DNA of 64,000 nt, taken from Salinibacterium sp. M195. GTDB taxonomy: Bacteria > Actinomycetota > Actinomycetes > Actinomycetales > Microbacteriaceae. Below the pieces are notes generated by a model, which saw only the letters and a program-made list of their open reading frames with translations, ran no database searches and was not told the DNA's origin. The stretch covers positions 2,542,001 to 2,606,000 of the forward strand of contig NZ_CP040814.1 of NCBI RefSeq assembly GCF_019443965.1, given 5' to 3'. Made by a program: the position numbers and the translations under genes. Below, one piece after another: positions 26,219 to 34,426 of this stretch; position 1 is the first letter of the stretch; the number at the start of each line of letters is the position of its first letter.

Positions 26219-27819
26219 GCGCCGCCAAGCCGACCCTCGATGAGCGCATTGCCGCTCTGCGAACGGTGACCGAGGCGGGAATCGGGCGCATCCCTTCTGA
26301 GCTTATGGATGACGCACGCGCGCTGTTGAAACAGGCGGAGGCGCGTCGCTCGCGCTCATCCGAACACACCGTCGTCGGCGTTTTTGGCGCAACAGGTTCG
26401 GGCAAGTCGAGTCTCGTGAACGCCCTCGTCGGCGCTGAGGTGGCTGTCGCTCATGTGCGTCGCCCGACCACTTCTCAACCCCTTGCTGCGCTCTGGGATG
26501 CCGCCGGTTCTGCCGACCTGCTCGACTGGCTTGAGATTCGCGAGCGTGTCGAGCGCTCCACTCCGATTGACCCACGCGCCAGCAAACTCGTGCTCGTTGA
26601 CCTTCCCGATGTCGACTCGGTCGAGGCCGGCAATCGTGCCGTCGCCGAACGTCTCGCTGGTCAAGTGGATGCTCTGATCTGGGTTGTGGATCCACAAAAG
26701 TATGCCGACGATGTGTTGCACGCGCAGTTCATCGCGCCGCACGCTCGCCATGCTGCCGTGACCCTGGTCGTGCTCAACCAGATTGATCTTCTGAGCGCGG
26801 ATGATCGTGCCGCCATCGTGAAATCGCTGCAAGCGATCGTCGAACGGGATGGTCTCCCCCGTGCCCGAGTCTTGCCGGTGAGCGCCCGCACGGGTGAGGG
26901 CGTCGATGCTTTGCGCACGGCAATTGGTGATCTTGCCGCAACGAAAGCGGTGAGGGATGCGCGGCTGAGTGCCGATGTGCAAACTCTCGCCGCCCGCATT
27001 GATGACCCCGGCACTCCGCAGAAGGCCAGTACCAAGAGCACAGCCCGACTGCGCGACGAGGTCGGCACCGCTGCAGGTGTCGACATCGTGGCATCCGCTG
27101 TTGCACGCTCGTACCGCAAACGCTCTGGGCAGGCGACGGGCTGGCCGCTCGTGTCGTGGATCGGCCGGTTGCGCGCTGACCCGCTCACCCGGCTGGGTCT
27201 TGGCCCGAAGCGTCGCGGCGATGACCCGGATGTTCACCGCACGAGCATGCCGCTGCTCAGCGCCGGCGCCCAAGCTCGGATGTCGATGGCCGTGCGCACG
27301 TTCACTGACGAAACCGTGGCGAGCGTTTCAGCTCCGTGGCGGGCTGCCGCCCGTACCACCGCGGAGCAGACTCTCGACGCTCTGCCCTCGACTCTCGATC
27401 TCGCGATCGCTCGCACGCCCTTGCCCGCGAAGGGTTCGTGGTGGTGGGTGCTGGTCGGCATCGTGCAGTGGATCGCCGTTGTTGCCGGACTGGGCGGGGC
27501 CCTGTGGTTGGTGGGTGCGGCGTTGCTGCCCACATTTGGCCTGCCCGCGTTCCCTCTCCCCGCCGTTGAGGAAGGTCCGTTGGCAGGGTGGACGATACCG
27601 ACGCTGTTGCTGATTGCGGCGGTGCTGATCGGGATTCTGCTTGGTCTGATCTCGGCCGTTCTCAGCGCCTTGGCTGCCGGTGGCCGTCGCCGCCGTGCCC
27701 GCCGCCGTCTCCTCGCTGCCGTCGACGAAGTCGTGCAGCGGGATGTCGTGGCTCCCGTGGTCGCGGCGCTCGAGCAGGCGCGTGCGGTGTCGACCGCGCT
27801 GCAGATTGCGCGGCGCTAG
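26215..27819 (+). CDS. membrane-anchored GTPase, second of a pair (YfjP-like)
   Basis: A 534-residue GTPase with Walker A GATGSGKSS (58-66), G2-region Thr in RRPTTSQPL, G3 VDLPDVDS (about 125-132) and G4 LNQIDLL. Two hydrophobic segments near 407-434 and 458-487 anchor the C-terminal part, and the last ~45 residues are basic and helical. It overlaps the upstream GTPase gene by 4 bases, so the two are made together and probably form a heteromeric pair. It ends 20 bases from the convergent tadC-like gene. The G4 motif is normal here and weak in the partner, suggesting unequal roles in nucleotide turnover. Confidence 0.78.
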   Translation: MSAAKPTLDERIAALRTVTEAGIGRIPSELMDDARALLKQAEARRSRSSEHTVVGVFGATGSGKSSLVNALVGAEVAVAHVRRPTTSQPLAALWDAAGSADLLDWLEIRERVERSTPIDPRASKLVLVDLPDVDSVEAGNRAVAERLAGQVDALIWVVDPQKYADDVLHAQFIAPHARHAAVTLVVLNQIDLLSADDRAAIVKSLQAIVERDGLPRARVLPVSARTGEGVDALRTAIGDLAATKAVRDARLSADVQTLAARIDDPGTPQKASTKSTARLRDEVGTAAGVDIVASAVARSYRKRSGQATGWPLVSWIGRLRADPLTRLGLGPKRRGDDPDVHRTSMPLLSAGAQARMSMAVRTFTDETVASVSAPWRAAARTTAEQTLDALPSTLDLAIARTPLPAKGSWWWVLVGIVQWIAVVAGLGGALWLVGAALLPTFGLPAFPLPAVEEGPLAGWTIPTLLLIAAVLIGILLGLISAVLSALAAGGRRRRARRRLLAAVDEVVQRDVVAPVVAALEQARAVSTALQIARR

Positions 27820-27838
27820 CGCGTCAGCGTCAGCGGCG

Positions 27839-28777
27839 CTAGAACCCCACCTGCAGCACGAAGATGCCGGGGAAGATCGCAAACGCGATCGTGATGGGCA
27901 GGATGAGGAACACGAGCGGAAAGAGCATCGCGACCTCCTTCTTGCCGGCGAGCTCGAGCAGTTCACGCTTGGACTCTTCACGAGCATCCTGAGCCTGGGC
28001 TTGCAGCACCTCAGACAGCGGGCTACCGCGATCGAGGGCTCCCAAGATTTGGTCAACACAGCGCGAGAACGGGGCGAGTTCCAACTCGCGGGCGAGCACG
28101 CCCAGTGTCTCGCCAAAAGGAAGGCCTGTATTGACCGAAGAGACCACGCGAGCGAGCTCTCGCGACAACTCACCGCCGCCCACGTGCGAGACGCGACGGA
28201 CGGCATCCAGGATTCCCTCGCCAGCCGACAGGCTGAGCGCCAAGAACTCGAGCACGACGGGCAACTCTGCAGTGAGACGACGGATGCGGTTCTTGGCTGC
28301 GCGTTGCAGCAGATAGTCACGCAGCGTGATGCCGGCAACACCGCCGACCACCACGAGCACTGCTTGGGCGGCGAATGGCACCTGTTGCCGATTCGCGACA
28401 GCGATATCGAAAGCCACGCCCACCATCGCACCGCCGAGAACGGCCAGGAGTTGCTGCGAGCGGTAGGCCTCGAGGGTGAGCTCGGAGCCAGATTGGCGGA
28501 GCCGTCGCAGGATCTGGTCGCTACCGCCGACGACCGACGCGAGCGTCTCGCGCAACCAGCGCGCGCCAGGAACGAGCAGAACTCCCAGCACCGGCAGCGG
28601 CCCGACCGAGCCTGGGGCCAAATGTTCCCGTGCACCGGCGGAGACGTCAATTACGTAAGGCGCAACTCTCGTCGCCAAGGTGGGTCGACTCAGCCGCGGA
28701 ATGAGACTCAGAATCGACCACAGGCCGAGCCCGCCAGCAATTCCCGCGACAAGCGCCCAGGCCAGTGCATCACTCAT
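27839..28777 (-). CDS. TadC-like type II/IV secretion platform protein
   Basis: A 312-residue inner-membrane protein with the T2SSF domain in the C-terminal half, including LPVVLEFLALSLSAGEGILDAVRRV and the helix pair at the C-terminus (VAMLFPLVFLILPITIAFAIFPGIFVLQVGF). Hydrophobic segments are at the N-terminus, near 115-150 and at the end. The ATG at 28777 overlaps the tadB stop (ATGA). It is one of the two platform proteins of a Tad/Flp-type pilus; the partner TadB-like protein is upstream in the operon. Confidence 0.85.
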   Translation of the reverse strand: MSDALAWALVAGIAGGLGLWSILSLIPRLSRPTLATRVAPYVIDVSAGAREHLAPGSVGPLPVLGVLLVPGARWLRETLASVVGGSDQILRRLRQSGSELTLEAYRSQQLLAVLGGAMVGVAFDIAVANRQQVPFAAQAVLVVVGGVAGITLRDYLLQRAAKNRIRRLTAELPVVLEFLALSLSAGEGILDAVRRVSHVGGGELSRELARVVSSVNTGLPFGETLGVLARELELAPFSRCVDQILGALDRGSPLSEVLQAQAQDAREESKRELLELAGKKEVAMLFPLVFLILPITIAFAIFPGIFVLQVGF

Positions 28778-29640
28778 GCGAACCACCGCGGTTGTTCGGG
28801 AAGGCGACCAATGCCCGCCATGATTCGATACGCAACAACAGAGAGCACCAGTCCGGCAACAATCAGGGCAGCACCGCCCGCTGAGTTATAAGCGAGTGCG
28901 GCTTCAGGCCGTGTGGTGAGCAAGAACAGCACCACCCACGGTGCGGCCAGACCGAGCCGCGCCGCATTCATCACCCAGGATTGGCGCGCTTCGATCTCCG
29001 AACGAATAGCTGCCTCCTGGCGCAAGTAGACGCTGAGACTGCGCAGAACATTTGTCAGTTCGCTGCCGCCCACTTCGCGCGACATCCGCAAGGTTTCAAG
29101 GATGCGGTCGGCAACCGGGTCGGCGAGCGCCACTTTCAGTTCGTCGACGGCTACCGAGAAGTTTCCTGTTGCCCGATAGCGCACAGCGAAGGCGACGAAA
29201 GCGGCGCGCGTTACCGCTGGCCCCGTCTGGGCGAGTGTCATGAGGCTGTCAGGAAGCGCAAGCCCCGACCGCACTGCCGACACCAACTGGTCAACGACAT
29301 CGGGCCACACCACGCGAGTGGTTCGGCGACGCATGCGAGCACGCCAGCTGATCCCGAGCGTCGGCAACACGAGGGCGGCCGCGGCAGCACACAGCACGAC
29401 GGCGAGTACCGATGTCAGCACAAAGGTGATGGCCGCTACAGCGAAGCTCAACGCGAGCGACACAATCACCACAACCACCGGACTAGTGGTCGGGAGCCCC
29501 GCCTGCACGAGTCGTTCGCTCAGGCGAAGTGAGAACGCCGAACGACCACGCACCCGGCGTTCGTCCGTAGCCGGCCAGAGAAAGGTCGCCGCGATCAAGA
29601 CGACACCGACTGCGAGCACGATGCCCACGATCAGGCTCAT
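28774..29640 (-). CDS. TadB-like type II/IV secretion platform protein
   Basis: A 288-residue T2SSF-domain membrane protein, the TadB type. Four hydrophobic segments: near the N-terminus, 55-95, and two near the C-terminus. The T2SSF core WPDVVDQLVSAVRSGLALPDSLMTLAQ starts around 118. The start overlaps the cpaF stop (ATGA at 29637-29640), and the stop overlaps tadC. It sits in the membrane and carries the torque or pilin transfer from the ATPase. Confidence 0.85.
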   Translation of the reverse strand: MSLIVGIVLAVGVVLIAATFLWPATDERRVRGRSAFSLRLSERLVQAGLPTTSPVVVVIVSLALSFAVAAITFVLTSVLAVVLCAAAAALVLPTLGISWRARMRRRTTRVVWPDVVDQLVSAVRSGLALPDSLMTLAQTGPAVTRAAFVAFAVRYRATGNFSVAVDELKVALADPVADRILETLRMSREVGGSELTNVLRSLSVYLRQEAAIRSEIEARQSWVMNAARLGLAAPWVVLFLLTTRPEAALAYNSAGGAALIVAGLVLSVVAYRIMAGIGRLPEQPRWFA

Positions 29641-30875
29641 GCGACAGCCTTCAACAGGTGCGAGACCGCGTCGATGCCTGTCGCGTGAAATTTGGAGAGC
29701 CGAGAGGGCACGGCACCCGTGTGGGCGAGTGTTCCGTCCACGATGCGGAAGAGCAGGCTGCTGTCGATAACCCCGTCGCTGACCTCACCGGTGAGTGACG
29801 AGATTTCGACCACGCGTCTCGTGCCGTCGGCGGTCAGTTCACAATGCACCACGACATCCACTGAACTCGCTACCGTCGGCACCACAAAACTGGAGTCGAT
29901 GTTGCGGCCAGCAAGCAGCGGAAGCGTGCACAGTTTCACGAGCGCTTCGCGCGCACTGTTGGCGTGGATGCTAGACATTCCCGGCAGGCCACTATTGAGC
30001 GCAATAAGAAGGTCGAGCGATTCGGCATCACGCACTTCGCCAACGACTAGTCGTTCGGGGCGCATGCGCAACGCTTCTTTGATGAGGCGGCGCAGGCTGA
30101 TTTCACCGGTGCCCTCGAGGCTGGGTTGGCGACACTGCATTCCGACGTGGTCGTGACTGGCAACGCTCAGCTCGAAAGTTTCCTCGACCGTGACGACCCG
30201 CTCGTTGGGTCGAGCCGCGGCCAGCAAGGCGTTGAGCATGGTGGTCTTACCGCTCTGCGTTGCGCCTGACACCACGATGTTCTGCCCCGACAGCACGCAC
30301 AGCCGCAAATAGTCGGCCGCGTGCTGGGTGAGACTGCCGAGCTCGACAAGGCGATCAAGATCGCGGATGCTCCGGCTGAACTTGCGCACGTTCACCGCCC
30401 AGTGGCGCCGGGTGACATCAGGGATCACGACGTGCAGTCGCGAGCCATCCGGCAGTGAAGCATCAACAAAGGGAGAACTGAGATCGACGCGGCGACCCGA
30501 GGTTTGCAGCATCCTCTCGACTAGATCACGAACCTGACCATCAGTGAGGCGGATGCCGGTGAACTCAGCGACCCCGTTGCGTGCCACGAAGATCTGCTCT
30601 GGGCCGTTAATCCACAGTTCCTCAACGGTGTCATCGTCGAAGAACGGCTGGAGCGGACCGTACCCGGTCAGCGCCGCCACCACCTCGCGGGCGGCCTGAG
30701 CTTCATCTGCCAGCAACGGCACCGAGCCGCCGAGCGCACGCTCGCTGTAGCGGCGAACCTCATCACGCACATATCGCGATGCAAGTTCGCTGTCTCGCGA
30801 CAGGTCAACGCCGTCACGGCGAACCCTCTGGCGAACCTGATCGGCGATGGTCGTCAGAGCGTTGGACATGCTCAT
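29637..30875 (-). CDS. cpaF: CpaF/TadA-type secretion ATPase
   Basis: A 412-residue hexameric ATPase of the type II/IV secretion superfamily that powers Tad pilus assembly. Walker A is GATQSGKTT, the Asp box is TVEETFEL, Walker B is RLVVGEVRDAES and the His box is MSSIHANSAREAL. I start at the first Met of MSMSNALTTIADQ (30875); the frame is open 35 codons further up but that stretch has no family likeness, and no clear Shine-Dalgarno separates the options. First gene of the cpaF-tadB-tadC operon. No CpaE-like gene and no prepilin peptidase are next to it, and the pilin and TadE-like genes are 13 kb away. Confidence 0.9.
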   Translation of the reverse strand: MSMSNALTTIADQVRQRVRRDGVDLSRDSELASRYVRDEVRRYSERALGGSVPLLADEAQAAREVVAALTGYGPLQPFFDDDTVEELWINGPEQIFVARNGVAEFTGIRLTDGQVRDLVERMLQTSGRRVDLSSPFVDASLPDGSRLHVVIPDVTRRHWAVNVRKFSRSIRDLDRLVELGSLTQHAADYLRLCVLSGQNIVVSGATQSGKTTMLNALLAAARPNERVVTVEETFELSVASHDHVGMQCRQPSLEGTGEISLRRLIKEALRMRPERLVVGEVRDAESLDLLIALNSGLPGMSSIHANSAREALVKLCTLPLLAGRNIDSSFVVPTVASSVDVVVHCELTADGTRRVVEISSLTGEVSDGVIDSSLLFRIVDGTLAHTGAVPSRLSKFHATGIDAVSHLLKAVA

Positions 30876-30985
30876 AGTGTGCGGAGTGAGCGCCGTGTTG
30901 GCGGCCCGTTGTCCACAGGTGGCGCTCCGTTCTTGCGACGAACGCTCCAGAATTGGGCAGACGTCGCGCGCCGCAGTCACTGATA

Positions 30986-30999
30986 TGATGATTACATCA
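30986..30999. promoter_or_regulatory. inverted repeat before arsR, possible ArsR operator
   Basis: TGATG at 30986-30990 and CATCA at 30995-30999 form a perfect 5-bp inverted repeat with a 4-base centre, 66 bases before the arsR start. A further TGAT stands at 30981-30984. It is placed where an autoregulatory site would be. Inference from position and symmetry. Confidence 0.45.
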
Positions 31000-31064
31000 A
31001 TTCAGCAAGTGGGCGCGGTCTTATTCCCGCACCTACCTCGCACGCACCGATCAGGAGCACAGCA

Positions 31065-31430
31065 ATGGTCGTTCTCGATGAGCGCAGGCCGCTCTACGAA
31101 ATCAAGGCGAACCTCTTTAAGGGGCTCGCGCACCCGTACCGCATCCGGGTGCTCGAAATATTGTCGGCGGCCGACGAAGCCTCTGTCGCAGAAATGCTGA
31201 CCGCGACCGGGCTCGAAGCCTCCCACCTCTCGCAACACCTCGCCGTGCTGCGCCGCTACGGCCTCGTCGTCTCCGAGCGCCGCGCCAGCGTCGTCTACTA
31301 CCGTCTCGCCCACCCCCAAATTTCTGAACTCCTCCGTGTCGCGCGCGTGCTGCTCGGCGAAATCCTTGCCGATACCGACAGCCAACGCGATCTCGTTGCG
31401 GGCCTCCCGATGATTCCGGATGCCCGATGA
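31065..31430 (+). CDS. ArsR family transcriptional regulator
   Basis: A 121-residue winged-helix repressor. The HTH is in LFKGLAHPYRIRVLEILSAADEASVAEMLTATGLEASHLSQHLAVLRRYGLV, with the recognition helix HLSQHLAVLRR and the wing VVSERRASVVYYRL. It has no cysteine at all, so it is not a classic metal- or arsenite-thiolate sensor; the signal is unknown. AGGAG precedes the ATG. Its stop overlaps the start of the SulP transporter (ATGA at 31427-31430), so regulator and transporter form one unit. Confidence 0.88.
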   Translation: MVVLDERRPLYEIKANLFKGLAHPYRIRVLEILSAADEASVAEMLTATGLEASHLSQHLAVLRRYGLVVSERRASVVYYRLAHPQISELLRVARVLLGEILADTDSQRDLVAGLPMIPDAR

Positions 31431-33061
31431 AGCGCTCCTGGAAGACGCTCCTCCCGAGCGTCAAGGATTACCGCCTGCTGCGCACCAGCTGGCGGGGAGA
31501 TCTGATCGCGGGAATCACCGTCGGAATCGTCGCCCTCCCCCTCGCCCTCGCGTTTGGCGTGAGCTCAGGAGTTGGCGCTGAAGCGGGGCTCATCACCGCG
31601 ATCGTCGCCGGAATAGTTGCGGCGGTTTTCGGCGGCTCGAACGTGCAAGTTTCTGGCCCCACCGGTGCCATGGTCGTCGTGCTCGCGCCCATCGTTGTCA
31701 GCAAGGGCGTCGAAGCCGTCGCCATTGTCACCCTGCTGGCGGGCATCATCGTTGTCATTGCCGGAGTGCTGCGCCTCGGCCGCACCGTCAGCTACATTCC
31801 GTGGCCCGTGATCGAAGGCTTCACCGTCGGCATCGGCATCATCATCTTCCTGCAGCAAGTGCCCTCCGCGCTCGGCACCGAAGGCACCGAACACCCCACC
31901 AACGCCGTGCTCGCCGCGGGCGCCTTCGTCGGTGCTGCCGAGTGGCCTGCCGCCCTGCTCCCCCTCGGCGTGGCCGCCGCCGTGATCGCGATCATGCTGC
32001 TGCTCACCCGCATCAGCGGACGCCTGCCCGCCTCCTTCATCGCCATTGCGATCGTCACCATCGTTGCTCAAGCGCTGAATCTTCCGCTGGCCACCATCGG
32101 CGGACTTCCGGCGTCGTTGCCGTCACCAACCGTGCCATCATTCGACTTCGACCTGACCACGCTCATCGGCCCCGCTTTCGCTGTCGCTGCCCTCGCCGCC
32201 ATCGAATCTCTGCTCTCCGCTCGCGTCGCCGCTGGCATGTCAGACACTGGGCCATACAACGCCGATCGCGAACTTGTGGGCCAGGGGTTGGCATCCGTCG
32301 CCTCCAGCTTCTTTGGCGGGATGCCGGCCACCGGCGCCATCGCCCGCACCGCCGTGAACGTGCGGTCTGGCGGTCGCACTCGCCTCTCGGCAGTCGTGCA
32401 CGCCCTCGCGCTACTGACCGTCGTGTATCTCGCCGCGCAGGTCGTTGCGGTCATCCCCTTGGCAGCACTTTCTGGTGTACTCATGGCCACCGCTGCCCGC
32501 ATGATGTCCCCCACCCTGATCAAGACAATGCTGCACACCGGCAAGGCCGAAGCCGCCGTGTTCGTTATCACCGGCGTGATCACCGTGAGCTTCGACCTCA
32601 TCATCGCGGTCGGCATCGGAATCGCTGCCGCCGCCTTCTTCGCCCTTCGCGCGATGAGCAAAGCCAGCGGGGTTCACCGCGAAGAGCTGCCGGGCTCCCC
32701 CGAAGCTGGCGACGAACGCATCGCCCTCTTCCGCATCGACGGTTCGCTCTTCTTCGGAGCAGCAGAGCGCCTCATTGACCGCATCAACGAGCATGAAGGC
32801 CTCGAGGTCGTCATCGTTCGGCTCTCGCAGCTTCACCTCATCGACGCGACCGGTGCCCACACCCTCACCGAACTCATTACCGCTCTCGAAAAGCGCGGGG
32901 TGACCGTAATCATCAAGGGCATCCGCCCCGAACATCTGGATGTGCTGAAACGACTTGGAGTGATCAGCTCGCTTCGTCACCCCAACCATCTGTTTGCCGA
33001 ACTCGAGCCTGCAATCGAGCATGCCCGCTCGCACATTCGCCGGACTGCTGCCGCCGGCTAA
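31427..33061 (+). CDS. SulP family anion transporter with STAS domain
   Basis: A 544-residue SLC26/SulP transporter. About 12-14 membrane helices occupy residues 30-420, with the SulP sequence VGIVALPLALAFGVSSGVG near the start and NVQVSGPTGAMVVVLAPIV next. A cytosolic STAS domain (about 435-540) contains IVRLSQLHLIDATGAHTL. Family members carry sulfate, bicarbonate or other anions; the substrate is not settled by sequence. The gene is translationally coupled to an ArsR regulator, a combination seen in actinobacteria. Confidence 0.9.
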   Translation: MKRSWKTLLPSVKDYRLLRTSWRGDLIAGITVGIVALPLALAFGVSSGVGAEAGLITAIVAGIVAAVFGGSNVQVSGPTGAMVVVLAPIVVSKGVEAVAIVTLLAGIIVVIAGVLRLGRTVSYIPWPVIEGFTVGIGIIIFLQQVPSALGTEGTEHPTNAVLAAGAFVGAAEWPAALLPLGVAAAVIAIMLLLTRISGRLPASFIAIAIVTIVAQALNLPLATIGGLPASLPSPTVPSFDFDLTTLIGPAFAVAALAAIESLLSARVAAGMSDTGPYNADRELVGQGLASVASSFFGGMPATGAIARTAVNVRSGGRTRLSAVVHALALLTVVYLAAQVVAVIPLAALSGVLMATAARMMSPTLIKTMLHTGKAEAAVFVITGVITVSFDLIIAVGIGIAAAAFFALRAMSKASGVHREELPGSPEAGDERIALFRIDGSLFFGAAERLIDRINEHEGLEVVIVRLSQLHLIDATGAHTLTELITALEKRGVTVIIKGIRPEHLDVLKRLGVISSLRHPNHLFAELEPAIEHARSHIRRTAAAG

Positions 33062-33075
33062 GGCAGACCCCGCCT

Positions 33076-33100
33076 GCGCAACCGTCAACGGTCACTGCGC
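33076..33100. other. hairpin in the sulP-ROK convergent gap
   Basis: GCGCA (33076-33080) pairs with TGCGC (33096-33100) around an inner inverted repeat ACCGT/ACGGT (33081-33085 with 33088-33092). No T-run follows, so it is at best a weak terminator for sulP. Confidence 0.35.
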
Positions 33101-33110
33101 AAACGTCACC

Positions 33111-33184
33111 GCTACCGGCTACCGGCTACCGGCTACCGGCTACCCGCTACCCGCTACCCGCTACCGAGAATTGCTACCGAGAAT
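33111..33184. repeat. 7-bp tandem repeat GCTACCG/GCTACCC
   Basis: Eight uninterrupted heptamers run from 33111 to 33166: four GCTACCG, three GCTACCC, one GCTACCG. After AGAATT a ninth copy is at 33173-33179, and GCTACCGAGAAT occurs at 33160-33171 and again at 33173-33184. The last copy contains the stop codon (33174-33176) of the minus-strand ROK gene, so the array seems to have grown out of the gene's 3' end. Copy number is probably variable between strains. Confidence 0.9.
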
Positions 33185-34397
33185 CGGCCAGCTCCGCGGA
33201 AAACGCTGAAGGGTCATCGAGCAGCGGAGCGAACACCAGTTCGCTAGCGCCAATCATCAACAGGTCGGAGCCCAGCTGGGCCGGCACAATCTGCACGGCC
33301 TCAAACGAAGGCTCTAGCGATTGAGCACGAACACGTTCGATCAAGAAGTCTGGATCTGCCGAAAAAATTGACGACAAGAAACCGCCGAGAACAATGACTT
33401 CGGGATTGAGAACGTTCACGGCATTACGCAGCGACGTGCTCAACGACAGCAGTTGGCGACGCACGAGCGCGCTCACCGCCGGGTCCGTCGAATTTTGCAG
33501 TGCAGTATCCAGAGTCTCAGCATCGACATTGGTCAGGCCCAAGGCCTGCAGAAGCGCAGCCCGGTTCACCTCGGTTTCAAGGCTGCCCTCCTCGCGAGTG
33601 CCACTCTCCGACGCACTATCGATCACGCGCACGTGGCCGAATTCTCCGGCATAGCCTGCACGCCCCACCAGAGGGCGACCGCCGCTGATGATGCCGCCAC
33701 CGATACCGCTTGCGCCACCATTGAGATAGATGAGATCAGAAATTCCGCGACCGGCACCATAAATGTGCTCGGCGAATGCACCGACGCTGGCATCATTTGC
33801 CGTCCACACCGGGTACCCCGTGGCCGCAGCCAAGAGTTGGCTGACGGGTTCATCTCGCCACTCCAAGTGAGGCGCCCAGCGCACCAAACCATCTTCTACG
33901 CGAACCAGACCGGGCACCGCAACACCGACGCCAACAACCCGGCCGGCGGTCTCGTACTCGCCCTTAAGACTCTCGATGATCACACTCGAAATCTTCACAA
34001 ACTCGGCCACCGTCGGCGGAGACTCCGTCTCATACCGCACCCGCTTGAGCAGAACGCCATCGAGCCCCACAACGCCGACAGTAATGGCGTCAACCTCAGG
34101 GTTGATCGCAATCGCCACGGTTCGGGCATCCGCGTTCACCATCGGTGACGGGCGCCCCACTTGGCGGGTCGGATCCGGGTTGCTCTCGTATGCCAGCCCT
34201 AAGTCTGTGAGTTCCGCGACGAGGGCCGCAATGGTCGAGCGATTCAGCCCCGTCTGTGACGTCAACTGCGAACGCAACTGCGCACCACGGTGCAGGAGCG
34301 TCAACACCCGCGACAGATTATGGCGTCGAGTGCGATCGCCGCGGCCAGCGGTGCCATTGGGCGACGGCGCAGAGCTTGGGTTCACGGGCTGATCCAC
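33174..34397 (-). CDS. xylR: ROK family transcriptional regulator (likely xylose repressor)
   Basis: A 407-residue ROK repressor. N-terminal winged HTH about residues 20-80 (LLHRGAQLRSQLTSQTGLNRSTIAALVAELTDLGL, wing RQVGRPS) and a sugar-kinase-like ROK domain, with APHLEWRDEPV and GYAGEFGHV. The usual zinc-binding CxCGxxGC segment after the EFGH motif is absent (a SASESGTREEGSLE stretch stands there), so the ligand site differs from ROK kinases. GTG at 34397 is the best start, 30 bases after the permease gene, but its ribosome binding site is poor. It is the last gene behind the xylose ABC transporter, so it should respond to xylose; the palindrome at 38669-38689 is the probable target. Confidence 0.84.
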   Translation of the reverse strand: MDQPVNPSSAPSPNGTAGRGDRTRRHNLSRVLTLLHRGAQLRSQLTSQTGLNRSTIAALVAELTDLGLAYESNPDPTRQVGRPSPMVNADARTVAIAINPEVDAITVGVVGLDGVLLKRVRYETESPPTVAEFVKISSVIIESLKGEYETAGRVVGVGVAVPGLVRVEDGLVRWAPHLEWRDEPVSQLLAAATGYPVWTANDASVGAFAEHIYGAGRGISDLIYLNGGASGIGGGIISGGRPLVGRAGYAGEFGHVRVIDSASESGTREEGSLETEVNRAALLQALGLTNVDAETLDTALQNSTDPAVSALVRRQLLSLSTSLRNAVNVLNPEVIVLGGFLSSIFSADPDFLIERVRAQSLEPSFEAVQIVPAQLGSDLLMIGASELVFAPLLDDPSAFSAELADSR

Positions 34398-34426
34398 TCG
34401 GTTGGCAACAATTACGTGATCTAAGA

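Noticed and set aside
33111..33184. Considered a CRISPR array because of regular direct repeats.
   Set aside because: The unit is 7 bases with no spacers; no cas genes are near. It is a simple tandem repeat.
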